From assembly GCA_035448825.1 (NCBI GenBank), contig DAOTJS010000002.1:174120-238119 (forward strand): DNA of 64,000 nucleotides. Reading direction: 5' to 3'. Below the pieces are notes generated by a model. It saw nothing but the letters and a program-made list of their open reading frames with translations. It ran no database searches and was not told the DNA's origin. Shown piece after piece: positions 54,079 to 62,596 of the stretch (its first letter is position 1; each line of letters begins with the position of its first letter). Source of the stretch: JAGNGI01 sp035448825. Its GTDB lineage: Bacteria > Fidelibacterota > UBA2242. A program made the position numbers and the translations under genes.

Positions 54079-55098
54079 ATGAGTTTTAAGGAATTAATAA
54101 AACCAGGGGCTGAATTCTTGGGTGTCGAATTTCCTATTATTTGCGGCGCTATGACCTGGGTTAGCGATTATAATCTGGTAAAGACTGTCAGTGAAACCGG
54201 AGCTTTTGGAGTACTAGCGGGCGGCAACTTGCCTCCCGATTTATTCGAGAAGGAGGTTGACCGCTGTATTGCCGGAATAAAAAAGCCATTTGCGGTAAAT
54301 CTGATCACAATCGCGCCCAATTTCCGGGTGCATTATGAGATTTTACAAAGCAAAAAGGTCCCATTCGTTGTTTTTGCCGGCGGCATTCCTCGTCGTCAGG
54401 ATATTGAAGGGATGAAGGCCCGCGGTAAACGCACGCTGTCATTTGCGCCCGAGGAGAGCATTGCCCGCCAACAGATGGAGTACGGCATTGATGCTTTGAT
54501 TTTGGAAGGCAGTGAAGCTGGTGGACATATCGGTTATGTTTCTCTGATTGTTTTGATTCAGCAAGTCTTGTTTAAAGTAAAAGGCTTGCCGATCTTCGTC
54601 GCTGGTGGGATTGCCGATGGTCGGATGATGGCCCATTTGCTTCTAATGGGAGCCGCCGGGGTGCAAATGGGAACGCGCTTTGTTTTAACTGAAGAATGTC
54701 GGGTTCATCCGAATTTTAAGGCGGCATTGTTGAAAGCCAAAGCGCGGCAGGCGATTGCCACTCCGCAATATGATTCCAAATTGCCGGTCGTCGCCGTGCG
54801 CGCTATCAAGAACCAAGGAACGGATGAATTCGGGAAGCTCCAAATGCGTTTATTGCAGGAAATGGCTGAAGGTAAGATTACGCGAGAAAAGGCTCAATAT
54901 GAGGTTGAGAATTTCTGGGTGGGTGCTTTGCGCCGGGCAGTAGTTGAAGGTGATGTTGATTTTGGTTCGCTTATGGCTGGTCAAAGTGTCGGACTAATTG
55001 ATGAAATTCTCCCGATGCAAAAGATGATAGATAATTTGATGGAAGAAGCGCGCACAGAAATAAAAATTATCCGCGACCGTTTAGGACAGCGCGGATAA
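54079..55098 (+). CDS. Nitronate monooxygenase-family FMN flavoprotein (NMO/FabK-like)
   Basis: The TIM-barrel FMN-binding family is shown by FPIICGAMTWVSDYNLVKTV, GAFGVLAGG, LILEGSEAGGHIG, VAGGIADGRMMAHLLLMGAAG and GVQMGTRFVLTEEC. This group covers nitronate monooxygenases, 2-nitropropane dioxygenases and FabK-type enoyl-ACP reductases, and sequence alone does not separate them here. I chose ATG 54079 because AAAGGTGAG lies just upstream; a TTG at 54061 would add six residues. Its end contributes the left arm of a strong terminator. Confidence 0.85.
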   Translation: MSFKELIKPGAEFLGVEFPIICGAMTWVSDYNLVKTVSETGAFGVLAGGNLPPDLFEKEVDRCIAGIKKPFAVNLITIAPNFRVHYEILQSKKVPFVVFAGGIPRRQDIEGMKARGKRTLSFAPEESIARQQMEYGIDALILEGSEAGGHIGYVSLIVLIQQVLFKVKGLPIFVAGGIADGRMMAHLLLMGAAGVQMGTRFVLTEECRVHPNFKAALLKAKARQAIATPQYDSKLPVVAVRAIKNQGTDEFGKLQMRLLQEMAEGKITREKAQYEVENFWVGALRRAVVEGDVDFGSLMAGQSVGLIDEILPMQKMIDNLMEEARTEIKIIRDRLGQRG

Positions 55099-55103
55099 TT
55101 TTT
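55062..55103. terminator. Bidirectional rho-independent terminator
   Basis: A perfect 14-bp inverted repeat lies at 55062-55075 (AAAAATTATCCGCG) and 55090-55103 (CGCGGATAATTTTT), with a 14-base loop. It has U-tracts in both directions, so it can end the plus-strand NMO transcript and the minus-strand cpoB (tol-pal) transcript. The left arm and loop are still coding sequence of the NMO gene, whose TAA stop lies within the right arm. Confidence 0.85.
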
Positions 55104-55122
55104 TGTTTTTATAGTAGGATTA

Positions 55123-55950
55123 TTATTGTTCCAACTTTTGCAGTTGGGTGCGAGCGAGTAAGGCTTCTTCGGTATTGGGATATTCCCGGATGACAATTTC
55201 GAATTGAGTGCGCGCCTGCTCAGGATTATTCAACTTTAGGTAACACAAGCCCAGTTTGTAATGAGCATTAGTAATTTTCTGACTGCGCGGATAGTTATTA
55301 ACCAATAACTTGTACTCAGTCGCCGCTTGGGCGTAATCCTCCTGTTGATAAGCGATTTCGGCAAGATAATATTGACAGTAATCAGCCAGTTCCTTCTCCG
55401 GGTAGAGTTTGAGGAAAGTCTGAAAGCCTTGAATAGCCAGTTCGGTGTTACCTTTGGCCATATCCCTATAGGCATTGTTGAAAATTTCGGTTGGAGCCGG
55501 CTCAGCCGAGCTGGTAGTGGCAGCACGACTTTCCATTTTTTCCGAAATATTAGTCATTTTGCCGGTTAAGGATTCGACCTTGCCGATTAGCTGACCAGTG
55601 CGGTAGCTAGCGTCGTCCAATTTACTGCTGATGATGGCTGCGTCTTGCTTGAGGCTGGATAAACGGGTGTTGATATCGGCCCGGGTTCGATCGTTGCCTT
55701 CTTGTAAATTTGCGAGAGATTGTTCCAGTGAATCCAGTTCTACCAAAATTTTATTGCATTGATCCGCAATTGTGGGAAGCTGGCTCAGCACTTGCTTATT
55801 TTCCTCAGTTGTCTGTTTAACGGATTGAATCTGGTTGCGCAAGAAATAAAGGTCTTCCTGCATCTTTAAGAGATCCTTATGGGTTGCACAGGCAGACAGA
55901 CTAATTGCCATTAAGCCATAAATAATTAGACGAAGTGGTTTAAAGTTCAT
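55123..55950 (-). CDS. cpoB: CpoB/YbgF-type Tol-Pal coordinator, lipoprotein-like
   Basis: The leader ends in a lipobox (MAISLSAC), giving a predicted lipoprotein. A long coiled coil (about residues 25-130) precedes TPR repeats (about 155-272: MAKGNTELAIQGFQTFLKLY, YQQEDYAQAATEYKLLVNNY, LNNPEQARTQFEIVIREYP). CpoB links PBP1B and Tol during constriction in E. coli. It is the last gene of the tol-pal operon, 30 bases after pal, with a terminator beyond. Confidence 0.9.
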   Translation of the reverse strand: MNFKPLRLIIYGLMAISLSACATHKDLLKMQEDLYFLRNQIQSVKQTTEENKQVLSQLPTIADQCNKILVELDSLEQSLANLQEGNDRTRADINTRLSSLKQDAAIISSKLDDASYRTGQLIGKVESLTGKMTNISEKMESRAATTSSAEPAPTEIFNNAYRDMAKGNTELAIQGFQTFLKLYPEKELADYCQYYLAEIAYQQEDYAQAATEYKLLVNNYPRSQKITNAHYKLGLCYLKLNNPEQARTQFEIVIREYPNTEEALLARTQLQKLEQ

Positions 55951-55980
55951 AGCTACCTTTGATAATGTCAGCGCCGAGGA

Positions 55981-56586
55981 TTATTTTGTATCCGAAGGAA
56001 CTAACACCGCTCGGCGATTTTTGGACCAAGCATCTTCATTATGGCCTGGATCAATTGGTTTTTCCTTGCCGTAACTAATCGTAATCAGGTTATTCGGGTT
56101 AATGCCGTAATTGATGAAATAGGTTTTAACGGCATGCGCCCGACGTTCACCGAGAGCCAGGTTATACTCTACAGTACCTCTTTCGTCGCAGTGTCCCTCG
56201 ATAGTAATGATGGCATCCGGATACTTCTTAAGTATCTTGGCAGCTTTTTCAAGAGCGGCGATGGCATCCGGCCGTAGTTCATAGCTATCGTAATCGAAGT
56301 GAACCATATCCAATTGTAATATTTCATTGCCCAAAGAAGTTGTAACAGATATGCTTTGTTCATGGTCGGTTTTGTCGGTTTGAACGGGTTGCGCCGGTAA
56401 GGCTTTAGAGGGCTCTGTTTTAGTATCTGGCGACGTAACTTCGGCTGGGGTTTTAGTCGGGGTTTTCGATGGTTGAGCAGCAGTTTCGCCCTTGTCAGAT
56501 TGTACTCCCGCCGTCTTTTTACTACAAGTGGTGAACATCAAGACGATACACAGCAGAGGGATTAGACAAAAAAGCAGTTTTTTCAT
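55981..56586 (-). CDS. pal: Peptidoglycan-associated lipoprotein Pal
   Basis: ATG 56586 follows a GGAG box eight bases upstream and gives a leader ending MFTTCSKK, a lipobox. A Thr/Pro/Lys-rich linker precedes the OmpA-family peptidoglycan-binding domain (about residues 95-201): VHFDYDSYELRPDAIAAL, IEGHCDERGTVEYNLALGER and SYGKEKPIDPGHNEDAWSKN. An upstream start at 56628 would add 14 charged residues before the signal peptide. Pal binds peptidoglycan and TolB. Confidence 0.95.
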   Translation of the reverse strand: MKKLLFCLIPLLCIVLMFTTCSKKTAGVQSDKGETAAQPSKTPTKTPAEVTSPDTKTEPSKALPAQPVQTDKTDHEQSISVTTSLGNEILQLDMVHFDYDSYELRPDAIAALEKAAKILKKYPDAIITIEGHCDERGTVEYNLALGERRAHAVKTYFINYGINPNNLITISYGKEKPIDPGHNEDAWSKNRRAVLVPSDTK

Positions 56587-56646
56587 TTTAGTTTCTCCTT
56601 TTTTAGTTTTTATTTTTCTTTTTTTCATGTGTCTTAAAACACTTTT

Positions 56647-57909
56647 CTAATTAAAAGGTTTCAGGCGCGGTGACCAGGTTGGCCCGGTATTGCCGCCACT
56701 GAAAGTCAATTGACGTAGTAGTGAGCCGTCGCGCAACATACTATAAATTTCCCAGCGTCCGCTGCGATTGGAAGCGCAAACCAGATGACTACCGTTAGGT
56801 GACCAGGCGGGATTTTCATAACTACCGTCGTTATCAGTCAAACAAATTAAATTTTCTCCGGTAACATCAATAAGGCAAATCTGAAATCCAGAAGATTGCA
56901 GAGAGACGAAGACGATTTGATCGCCCTTGGGTGACCATTTGGGTGAAGAATTATAGTTATTCTCATAAGTCAGCCGACGGACATTGCCGCCCTCGGCATC
57001 CATAATGTAGATTTGAGGAGAGCCGCTGCGGTCGGAAGTGAACGCGATTTCGCGACTGCTGGGTGACCAGGAAGGAGCCGTATCAATAGCTGGATTGCTG
57101 GTCAGTCGCTGGAGGTTTTGACCATTGCGGTCAGCGGTGTAAATATCGGCGTTGCCCTCATAGGTAAGAACGAACGCTACCTTTTTACCATCGGGCGAAT
57201 ATTCCGGTGAGGTGAAGGTGCCGGCGTGTTCGATGAAACGTTCAATTTGCTGGTCTTTGAATATATAACGAGCTAGAATAGGACCACCGCCAAAGGCATA
57301 GGTGGTAAAAAGTAATGATTTACCATCGCCCGACCAGCACGGCAATAAATTGATCGAACGGTTATGGGTCAAGAGTGTCGAACGTTGTCCGTCCCAATCC
57401 ATAAGAGCTAACTCTTTGCTCCCTTTCTGTTCGGTAACATAAGCGATTTTAGTACAGGCATTGCCATATTCACCGCACAATTGGTAAACAATCTCGTCCG
57501 AGACCGTATGAGCCAGAACTCGCAGGGCAAAGGGGTAAGAGCGAAAAGACTTGGTCAGCAATTTGCGGCCGGTAACAGATTCGGTAAGGCGGAACTCAAA
57601 ACTGAAATAATTACTTTTATGAGCAACGTCGCCGGTGATAATTACCTCTGGAATATCAAGGTTCATAGCAGTTGCCGAATCTGCTAACGGGTCAATGACT
57701 TTTAGATAGCCCGAATAATTCAAATCATCCATAATAATCTGGCGTAGATGGCCAGCCAGCTCTGGATTTTGGTTGGTAGTAAACTCGGGCATAGCGACGT
57801 TAATTTTGCGGCTTTCGCCGGATTGAATCTTGAGAAAGACATCCACCTGACCGTTTGCAATGGCATAAAAAAGGGGTATCAGAAAAAACGACACTAAATA
57901 TTTTTGCAT
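56647..57909 (-). CDS. tolB: Tol-Pal system beta-propeller protein TolB
   Basis: After a signal peptide (about 1-20) an N-terminal alpha/beta domain (IIMDDLNYSGYLKVIDPLAD; HTVSDEIVYQLCGEYG) is followed by a PD40 six-bladed propeller (YSPDGKKVAFVLTYEGNADI; WSPSSREIAFTSDRSGSPQI; WSPKGDQIVFVSLQSSGFQI; WSPNGSHLVCASNRSGRWEI). TolB sits in the periplasm and cycles between TolA and Pal. The 420-residue length is normal. Confidence 0.96.
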   Translation of the reverse strand: MQKYLVSFFLIPLFYAIANGQVDVFLKIQSGESRKINVAMPEFTTNQNPELAGHLRQIIMDDLNYSGYLKVIDPLADSATAMNLDIPEVIITGDVAHKSNYFSFEFRLTESVTGRKLLTKSFRSYPFALRVLAHTVSDEIVYQLCGEYGNACTKIAYVTEQKGSKELALMDWDGQRSTLLTHNRSINLLPCWSGDGKSLLFTTYAFGGGPILARYIFKDQQIERFIEHAGTFTSPEYSPDGKKVAFVLTYEGNADIYTADRNGQNLQRLTSNPAIDTAPSWSPSSREIAFTSDRSGSPQIYIMDAEGGNVRRLTYENNYNSSPKWSPKGDQIVFVSLQSSGFQICLIDVTGENLICLTDNDGSYENPAWSPNGSHLVCASNRSGRWEIYSMLRDGSLLRQLTFSGGNTGPTWSPRLKPFN

Positions 57910-57916
57910 GCCTGAC

Positions 57917-58597
57917 TCATTTTAAATTTTCAAATTCGATGTGGACATTCAATTCTCTTCCGCCGTATTCTTCTGGCAAAGGCGGTAAAGTAGCTACCTC
58001 ATATAGAGCCCGCTGAGCGGCTTGATCGAAAAGGAAATTGCCGGAGGATTGCTCAATGCGAATATCAGTAATTTTCCCCGAACGGGTAATTTTGAAAGCG
58101 ACCATAACTTGCTGGCTATGGGGTTGATCAACGGAGGAGTATGGCGGCCGCCAATGTTCCTGAATACGGTTGCGAATAAGATTAAGATAATAGACAAAGG
58201 TGAAGTCGGACTCTTCTACCATTAAACCTGTTGCACCGGGAATTCCAATGAGGGTTGGTTGAGATGTGATGCCAGGCTTGCTCGGCAAATTAGGTGGTGC
58301 GGCGGATGAGGCTATGGGCTCCTCGGATAAGGATTTGGTTTCCGAAACTTTTGGTGGCTTATCCGGAAGAATTGTGGTTGCTTTTTCGACTTTGGGTTTA
58401 GTTGGAGGAATAGGTAAAGCAGATTCGATCGGGATTGTAGTTCCTGTACTGGGAACCACCGCTGGAGCAATATTAACCCAGCGGATGGTCTGAGTCGGCA
58501 AAGTCATAACACGAGGGCGATGTTGTTCAACCACTAATCCCAGAACGGCACAAACCGTCAGATGTAAAATAAGAGATATAATAAAAGGATAATTCAC
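57917..58597 (-). CDS. TolA/TonB-like energy transducer with TonB C-terminal domain
   Basis: An N-terminal membrane helix (about residues 5-20) is followed by a Pro/Ser/Lys-rich spacer (about 50-120) and a C-terminal TonB-box-recognising domain (YLNLIRNRIQEHWRPPYSSV; VAFKITRSGKITDIRIEQSS; FDQAAQRALYEVATLPPLPE). By position it is the operon's TolA, transmitting TolQR proton-motive energy to the outer membrane, but the protein (226 residues) lacks the long helical domain of E. coli TolA. The start is GTG overlapping tolR. Confidence 0.9.
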   Translation of the reverse strand: MNYPFIISLILHLTVCAVLGLVVEQHRPRVMTLPTQTIRWVNIAPAVVPSTGTTIPIESALPIPPTKPKVEKATTILPDKPPKVSETKSLSEEPIASSAAPPNLPSKPGITSQPTLIGIPGATGLMVEESDFTFVYYLNLIRNRIQEHWRPPYSSVDQPHSQQVMVAFKITRSGKITDIRIEQSSGNFLFDQAAQRALYEVATLPPLPEEYGGRELNVHIEFENLK

Positions 58598-58998
58598 TTC
58601 TTCTCTGACTCAGTTTCGACAATTAACCCTAATTCGGTCACGCCACAGGCTTTGATGCGGTCAATCAAGTTGATAATTTTACCATACTCGATTTCCTTAT
58701 CGGCACTTAATAGTACCGGCTTTTTCCCAACCTGTACCCAATATTTGACTAAAGAGTTTTCAAATTCGTTCTCATTGACCCGCTTGCCGTCAATAAAAAT
58801 TTGTCCTTCAAGACTATAAGTAATCAAGATACCTTCCTGCACCGTGGTAATTTCGCGTCTGGTAGTTGGCAAATCAACATCTATACCGCTATACATCAAG
58901 GGCGTGGTAATCATAAAAATGATTAGAGTCGTTAGGGCGACATCAACCAAATTGGTGATATTGATTTCGCCCAGCGGCTTATAGCGGTGATCTACCAT
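58594..58998 (-). CDS. tolR: TolR/ExbD family proton-channel subunit
   Basis: This 134-residue protein starts with a short head and a single helix carrying the conserved Asp (INITNLVDVALTTLIIFMIT), followed by the periplasmic domain (EGQIFIDGKRVNENEFENSL, KPVLLSADKEIEYGKIINLI). With TolQ it forms the proton-driven motor. It overlaps tolQ by 20 bases. The operon context favours TolR over ExbD. Confidence 0.93.
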   Translation of the reverse strand: MVDHRYKPLGEINITNLVDVALTTLIIFMITTPLMYSGIDVDLPTTRREITTVQEGILITYSLEGQIFIDGKRVNENEFENSLVKYWVQVGKKPVLLSADKEIEYGKIINLIDRIKACGVTELGLIVETESEKK

Positions 58999-59686
58999 AC
59001 GAATTTTCCCGAATTATTTTTTGAATCATATCATTGCCAAAAATTTGCATTTGATTCTCATACTTGCGGATTTTATCAACGATTAAGTTATAACCAAAAA
59101 GCACCGGAATGGCGACCGCCAGACCCACGACAGTCGTGACCAACGCCTCGGCGATTCCTGGACCGATGGCGGCAATTGCCGCTGAACCTTTTACCCCGAT
59201 GCTCAGAAAAGCTTGCATAAGACCCCACACCGTACCGAATAATCCCAGAAACGGGCTGGCGGTAACCGTCGAAGATAAAAATATCAACCTTCTTTCGTAA
59301 GGTATGAGTTCGGTATTGATCACTGTATCCACTAAAGCTTTATAGAGCTCGATTGATGAAGCATGACTGACGCCTGCATCTTTAGTGTCGGTAAGCATAT
59401 CGCCCGGATTGGGATTTACGTCTTTATGCACTTCGGCGTATATTTTCCGGAATAGATTAGGAAGCAAACCAAACTTTAAGTGGCGAGTCTCTTTTTCGAC
59501 ATTGCTCCAACTGGAGTAAGAGTGGTAAATGGCTAAAAATTGTTGATTTTGTTTTCCGGTGCGTCTGAAAAGGATGATTTTCTCGATGATAATGCCCCAG
59601 GCGATGATTGATAGGGCAATCAAAATCAGGATGATTGCCCATCCCATTACACCAATATCGTAGGTAGAAGTGAAGATATTTTTCAT
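58979..59686 (-). CDS. tolQ: TolQ/MotA/ExbB family proton-channel protein
   Basis: Three membrane helices are visible: about residues 10-30, 120-150 (LFGTVWGLMQAFLSI) and 165-190 (GIAEALVTTVVGLAVAIPVL), with the ExbB/TolQ core GPGIAEALVTT. I chose ATG 59686 because TAGGA precedes it and the N-terminus then fits the family (235 residues); a start at 59743 adds 19 odd residues. It is the first gene of tolQ-tolR-tolA-tolB-pal-cpoB. The usual ybgC is not present. Confidence 0.94.
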   Translation of the reverse strand: MKNIFTSTYDIGVMGWAIILILIALSIIAWGIIIEKIILFRRTGKQNQQFLAIYHSYSSWSNVEKETRHLKFGLLPNLFRKIYAEVHKDVNPNPGDMLTDTKDAGVSHASSIELYKALVDTVINTELIPYERRLIFLSSTVTASPFLGLFGTVWGLMQAFLSIGVKGSAAIAAIGPGIAEALVTTVVGLAVAIPVLFGYNLIVDKIRKYENQMQIFGNDMIQKIIRENSYGRSPL

Positions 59687-59830
59687 ATGGCTAATCCTAT
59701 TTTTTTTGCTGAAATGACTTTTGCAGTTTATTGTTCCATACAAATAACGAGATCAAATCTGCGATATAAGACAAGTTACTCACTAATTAGTTAAAATACT
59801 ATGACAGGCCAATAACAAGAGGACTGTGAT

Positions 59831-61888
59831 TTAGCGCAAGTACTGCTCGAGCCAGTCAAAAATGGTCTGATGCCAGAAGCGGCTGTTTTGCGGTCGCAAT
59901 ACAAAGTGTCCTTCATCGGGAAAAAGTACAATCTTAGCGGGGATATTCAACCGCCGCAGGGCTGTGAAAACCATTATTCCCTGACTTGGATCCAGACGAT
60001 AATCCTTTTCACCATGAATAATCAGCATTGGGGTTTTGAAATGGGCTATGTAATTATCGCAGGAGAATTTTTCGTACTGATCTCGGTTTTCCCAGAAGAC
60101 CCCACCGTATTCCCATTCCGGGAACCAGAGTTCCTCGGTTGTCAGATACATCGCGTATAAATTGAACGAGCCGTCGTGATTAACGAGGGTTTTGAAAGGA
60201 TAGGAAAATGCGTCCATATGACCCTCCATCCAGTTCATCATATAACCGCCGTAAGAAGCTCCCGCCGCTGCCAATTTACTGGCGTCTATGAATTTGAAAT
60301 TATCTATTATATATTTTTGTCCAACGACAAGGTCATCGAATACCTGACCGCCCCAATCCAGACTAATCGCATCGGTAAATTTTTGGCCGTAGCCGATGCT
60401 CCCGCGCGGATTAATCATTACAATGACATAACCTTGAGCCGCCCAGAGTTGCGGATTCCAGCGGTAATGCCAGCTGTCTTCCCAGGCGCTCTGCGGCCCG
60501 CCATGTACCAGAAAAACGGCCGGGTATTTCTTCCGGGTATCAAAACAAGGTGGCCGGATTAAAAAGCCATGAACCGTTGCTCCATCGCTACTGGTGAACT
60601 CAAAATCCTCGACGCTATTCATCTCGATTTGAGATATTAGTGGGGTATTGAAATTAGTGATTTGCCGAATTTTACCATCGGTGAAAGAATAGACGAAAAG
60701 TTCATTGGGGCTGGTAGTGCGCGACTGCAAGAAAGCAAAAGACCGACCGTCAGGAGCAAGTGTCACAGTGCTATTGTAGCCTTCTTTGACCAGAGTCTTG
60801 AGCTCACCTGTTTTAATATTCAGGGTTTTCAAGGTGAGGCGACCACGCTCTTCGACCAATAAGAGTAAACTGCGACTATCAGGCAACCATTCGTAGGTCT
60901 GAATGCGAATGTCATATTTTTCAGTCAGATTGATGAACTGGCCGGTAGTAGTTTCGTACAGGAACAGATCGGATTTATCGGCTTCGAATCCGGCGCGCGC
61001 CATCGAAAGGAAACTGAGATATTTGCCGTCCGGTGAAAATTGAGGAGCATAATCATTACCACGAAAGTCGCGGAACTTCTGGGCGGTCGTAATCAGTTTG
61101 GGTTGCAATGGATTGGCAAGCGAGGCTGACCAGATGTCGTTATTGGTGCTAATGGCGATGACCGGATCGTGGTTGCTATTGAAAACGATTGTTCGGTCAT
61201 CGGGCGAAAAGCAATAGCCCTCTCCCAGCGCTATAGGCGGCGAATCAAAGTCACCGGGCGTGACATCTGTCAAATGACCGTTATTCAAATCGAGTACGAA
61301 AATGTGACTGCGTTTGTAATCCCACCATTCGTCCCAGTGACGAAACATTAACTCATCATAGACGCGGGCTTTGACAGGGCTGGTTGCCCGAATGGAATCG
61401 CGTTGTGCCATCGCGGCGAAATCAGTCAAATCCGGATAGACGCGGGCGGAGAATGCGATCTTTTGTCCATCGTGCGACCAGCAGAAACTTTCGACTCCAC
61501 TATAGAAGTCAGTAATTTGATTGATGTGGCTACCGTCTGGTGTCATTTTCCAGACCTGAACTGTTCCGGCGCTATCGGATAAAAATGCCAGGCTTTTGCC
61601 GTCCGGCGACCAGAGCGGTGCCCAGCTGTTTCCGGAATGAGTAAAAATTTGCTGTAGATTTTGCCCGTCCGGGCGAACGCGCCACAGTGTTTTTTGCCCT
61701 TTATTAGCCTCGATATCGAAGGTTTGTACGGTGAAAGCAATCCATTGTCCGTCGGGTGAATATTGGGGTTCCGCGAGTCGTTGACAGTTCAGTAAATCTT
61801 CAATCTGCATGGGACGTTTGGCCGGGTATCCCAATGCCACCGTTAATATTAGTGACAACCCCAGTAACCCTAATTTTTTTAATTTCAT
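59831..61888 (-). CDS. Exported S9 prolyl-oligopeptidase-family peptidase
   Basis: A signal peptide (about residues 1-22) precedes a beta-propeller of TolB-like repeats (YSPDGQWIAFTVQTF, WSPDGKSLAFLSDSAG, FSPDDRTIVFNSN) and a C-terminal alpha/beta hydrolase (about 430-685) with PAVFLVHGGPQSAWEDSW, the nucleophile in AAGASYGGYMMNWM, the acid in HGEKDYRLDPSQG and His in DEGHFVLRP. Such enzymes cleave short peptides, as dipeptidyl or acylaminoacyl peptidases. It lies 88 bases upstream of the tol operon region on the same strand. GGAGA precedes the ATG. Confidence 0.94.
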   Translation of the reverse strand: MKLKKLGLLGLSLILTVALGYPAKRPMQIEDLLNCQRLAEPQYSPDGQWIAFTVQTFDIEANKGQKTLWRVRPDGQNLQQIFTHSGNSWAPLWSPDGKSLAFLSDSAGTVQVWKMTPDGSHINQITDFYSGVESFCWSHDGQKIAFSARVYPDLTDFAAMAQRDSIRATSPVKARVYDELMFRHWDEWWDYKRSHIFVLDLNNGHLTDVTPGDFDSPPIALGEGYCFSPDDRTIVFNSNHDPVIAISTNNDIWSASLANPLQPKLITTAQKFRDFRGNDYAPQFSPDGKYLSFLSMARAGFEADKSDLFLYETTTGQFINLTEKYDIRIQTYEWLPDSRSLLLLVEERGRLTLKTLNIKTGELKTLVKEGYNSTVTLAPDGRSFAFLQSRTTSPNELFVYSFTDGKIRQITNFNTPLISQIEMNSVEDFEFTSSDGATVHGFLIRPPCFDTRKKYPAVFLVHGGPQSAWEDSWHYRWNPQLWAAQGYVIVMINPRGSIGYGQKFTDAISLDWGGQVFDDLVVGQKYIIDNFKFIDASKLAAAGASYGGYMMNWMEGHMDAFSYPFKTLVNHDGSFNLYAMYLTTEELWFPEWEYGGVFWENRDQYEKFSCDNYIAHFKTPMLIIHGEKDYRLDPSQGIMVFTALRRLNIPAKIVLFPDEGHFVLRPQNSRFWHQTIFDWLEQYLR

Positions 61889-61915
61889 AATTTTCTCCTT
61901 TATTAGGGGTTATTT

Positions 61916-61949
61916 AAAACCAGAAGTCAACTGTTTCTCTTCTGGTTTT
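61916..61949. terminator. Hairpin with flanking T/A tracts upstream of the S9 peptidase
   Basis: A perfect 11-bp inverted repeat, AAAACCAGAAG (61916-61926) and CTTCTGGTTTT (61939-61949), encloses a 12-base loop. On the plus strand it is followed by T residues, as in a rho-independent terminator, though no plus-strand gene lies to its left. On the minus strand it would lie in the leader of the S9 peptidase gene or stop read-through from the repeat island. Confidence 0.55.
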
Positions 61950-61962
61950 TCATCTCATTGGT

Positions 61963-62000
61963 TACAAATAGCACCAACGCTCGGGCGTGGCTGGTTGGTG
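61963..62000. repeat. REP-like palindromic unit (diverged third copy)
   Basis: The stretch begins TTACAAATAGC, matching the CTACAAATAGC core of the unit at 63304-63375, and continues with a hairpin CACCAAC (61972-61978) / GTTGGTG (61994-62000) with an inner ACGC/GCGT stem. It looks like a degenerate member of the same palindromic family that brackets the transposase. Confidence 0.4.
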
Positions 62001-62067
62001 AATTTAGTATAGTTTTAACGCTTTTGCCAATGCTTGGGTGATGAACCTAAGTTATTGGGAAAAGTCA

Positions 62068-62210
62068 CTCTTCGATGGACTCAGAGTGACATTGTAAGTT
62101 TTCCTGTCATCCTGAGTTTATCGAAGGATGAGTTCATTGGAAAACCACTGGTCGAGTTACCAACTCGACCTACATCTTCTCTTTTCTCGACTTCGATCTC
62201 AGCCTCGACC
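62068..62210. repeat. Direct repeat copy A (~145 bp, with nested palindromes)
   Basis: This segment recurs at 62597-62745 with about five mismatches and one 6-base indel. It contains an imperfect ~21-bp inverted repeat made by CTTCGATGGACTCAGAGTGA and the GTCATCCTGAGTTTATCGAA region, and a perfect hairpin GTCGAGTT-ACC-AACTCGAC at 62151-62169. The TCATCCTGAG...TCGAAGGATG core resembles an intergenic palindrome dispersed in many bacterial genomes. Open frames across it are not genes. Confidence 0.8.
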
Positions 62211-62257
62211 TTAATCTCTTTTCTGTACCTTTATGTCTTAGTGGTGAAAAATTTCCT

Positions 62258-62286
62258 GTTCTTTTTTCCTTTGCCGAAAAAAGAAC
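62258..62286. repeat. Perfect 11-bp inverted repeat
   Basis: GTTCTTTTTTC (62258-62268) and GAAAAAAGAAC (62276-62286) flank the 7-base loop CTTTGCC. It could fold into a hairpin. It lies between direct copy A and the long inverted repeat. No gene overlaps it. Confidence 0.6.
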
Positions 62287-62304
62287 CAAAAAAGGCAACG
62301 GCTG

Positions 62305-62485
62305 AAGAACATCTCACGGGGGTTCGCTCAGTCCCAGCGAATGGAATTTAAGGCGCTAAAGTTATTACTTTGATATATTGCTAGCGACATAGACCAAAAT
62401 AATAGCCAATAACAAAAGGTCTATTGAAGCGCTGAAAATTCCATTTTTACCGCTGTGACTTCGCTCCCCAGCCGGAGATGTTCTT
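62305..62485. repeat. Long imperfect nested inverted repeat (MITE- or hairpin-like)
   Basis: The arms begin with a perfect AAGAACATCTC (62305-62315) / GAGATGTTCTT (62475-62485), continue through an imperfect stretch, re-align at TGGAATTT (62342-62349) / AAATTCCA (62436-62443), and have a third nested pair ATAGACC (62389-62395) / GGTCTAT (62418-62424). The arms of ~50 bases align at roughly three quarters identity. No coding sequence is visible. It may be a miniature mobile element or encode a structured RNA. Confidence 0.6.
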
Positions 62486-62596
62486 GATGCCGTAACTAAG
62501 GTTTGGGTCTTGCGGGGCTAAATTGGTTTCGGCGTCTTGTTGATAAAACCAATTTGGCTTCACTTCGTTTCGCTGAAAATTGGTTTAAATGTTTCC

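Noticed and set aside
55343..55351. TGTTGATAA (DnaA-box-like)
   Set aside because: It lies inside cpoB coding sequence, far from the origin cluster; single occurrences are expected by chance.
62034..62351. Plus-strand frame encoding a VILSLSKDE-type peptide
   Set aside because: The translation comes from the palindromic direct repeat, and the same peptide recurs in the second copy. Such frames are a known kind of false gene.
62538..62546. TGTTGATAA inside the repeat island
   Set aside because: It lies within a local AAATTGGTTT/AAACCAATTT hairpin and has no origin context.
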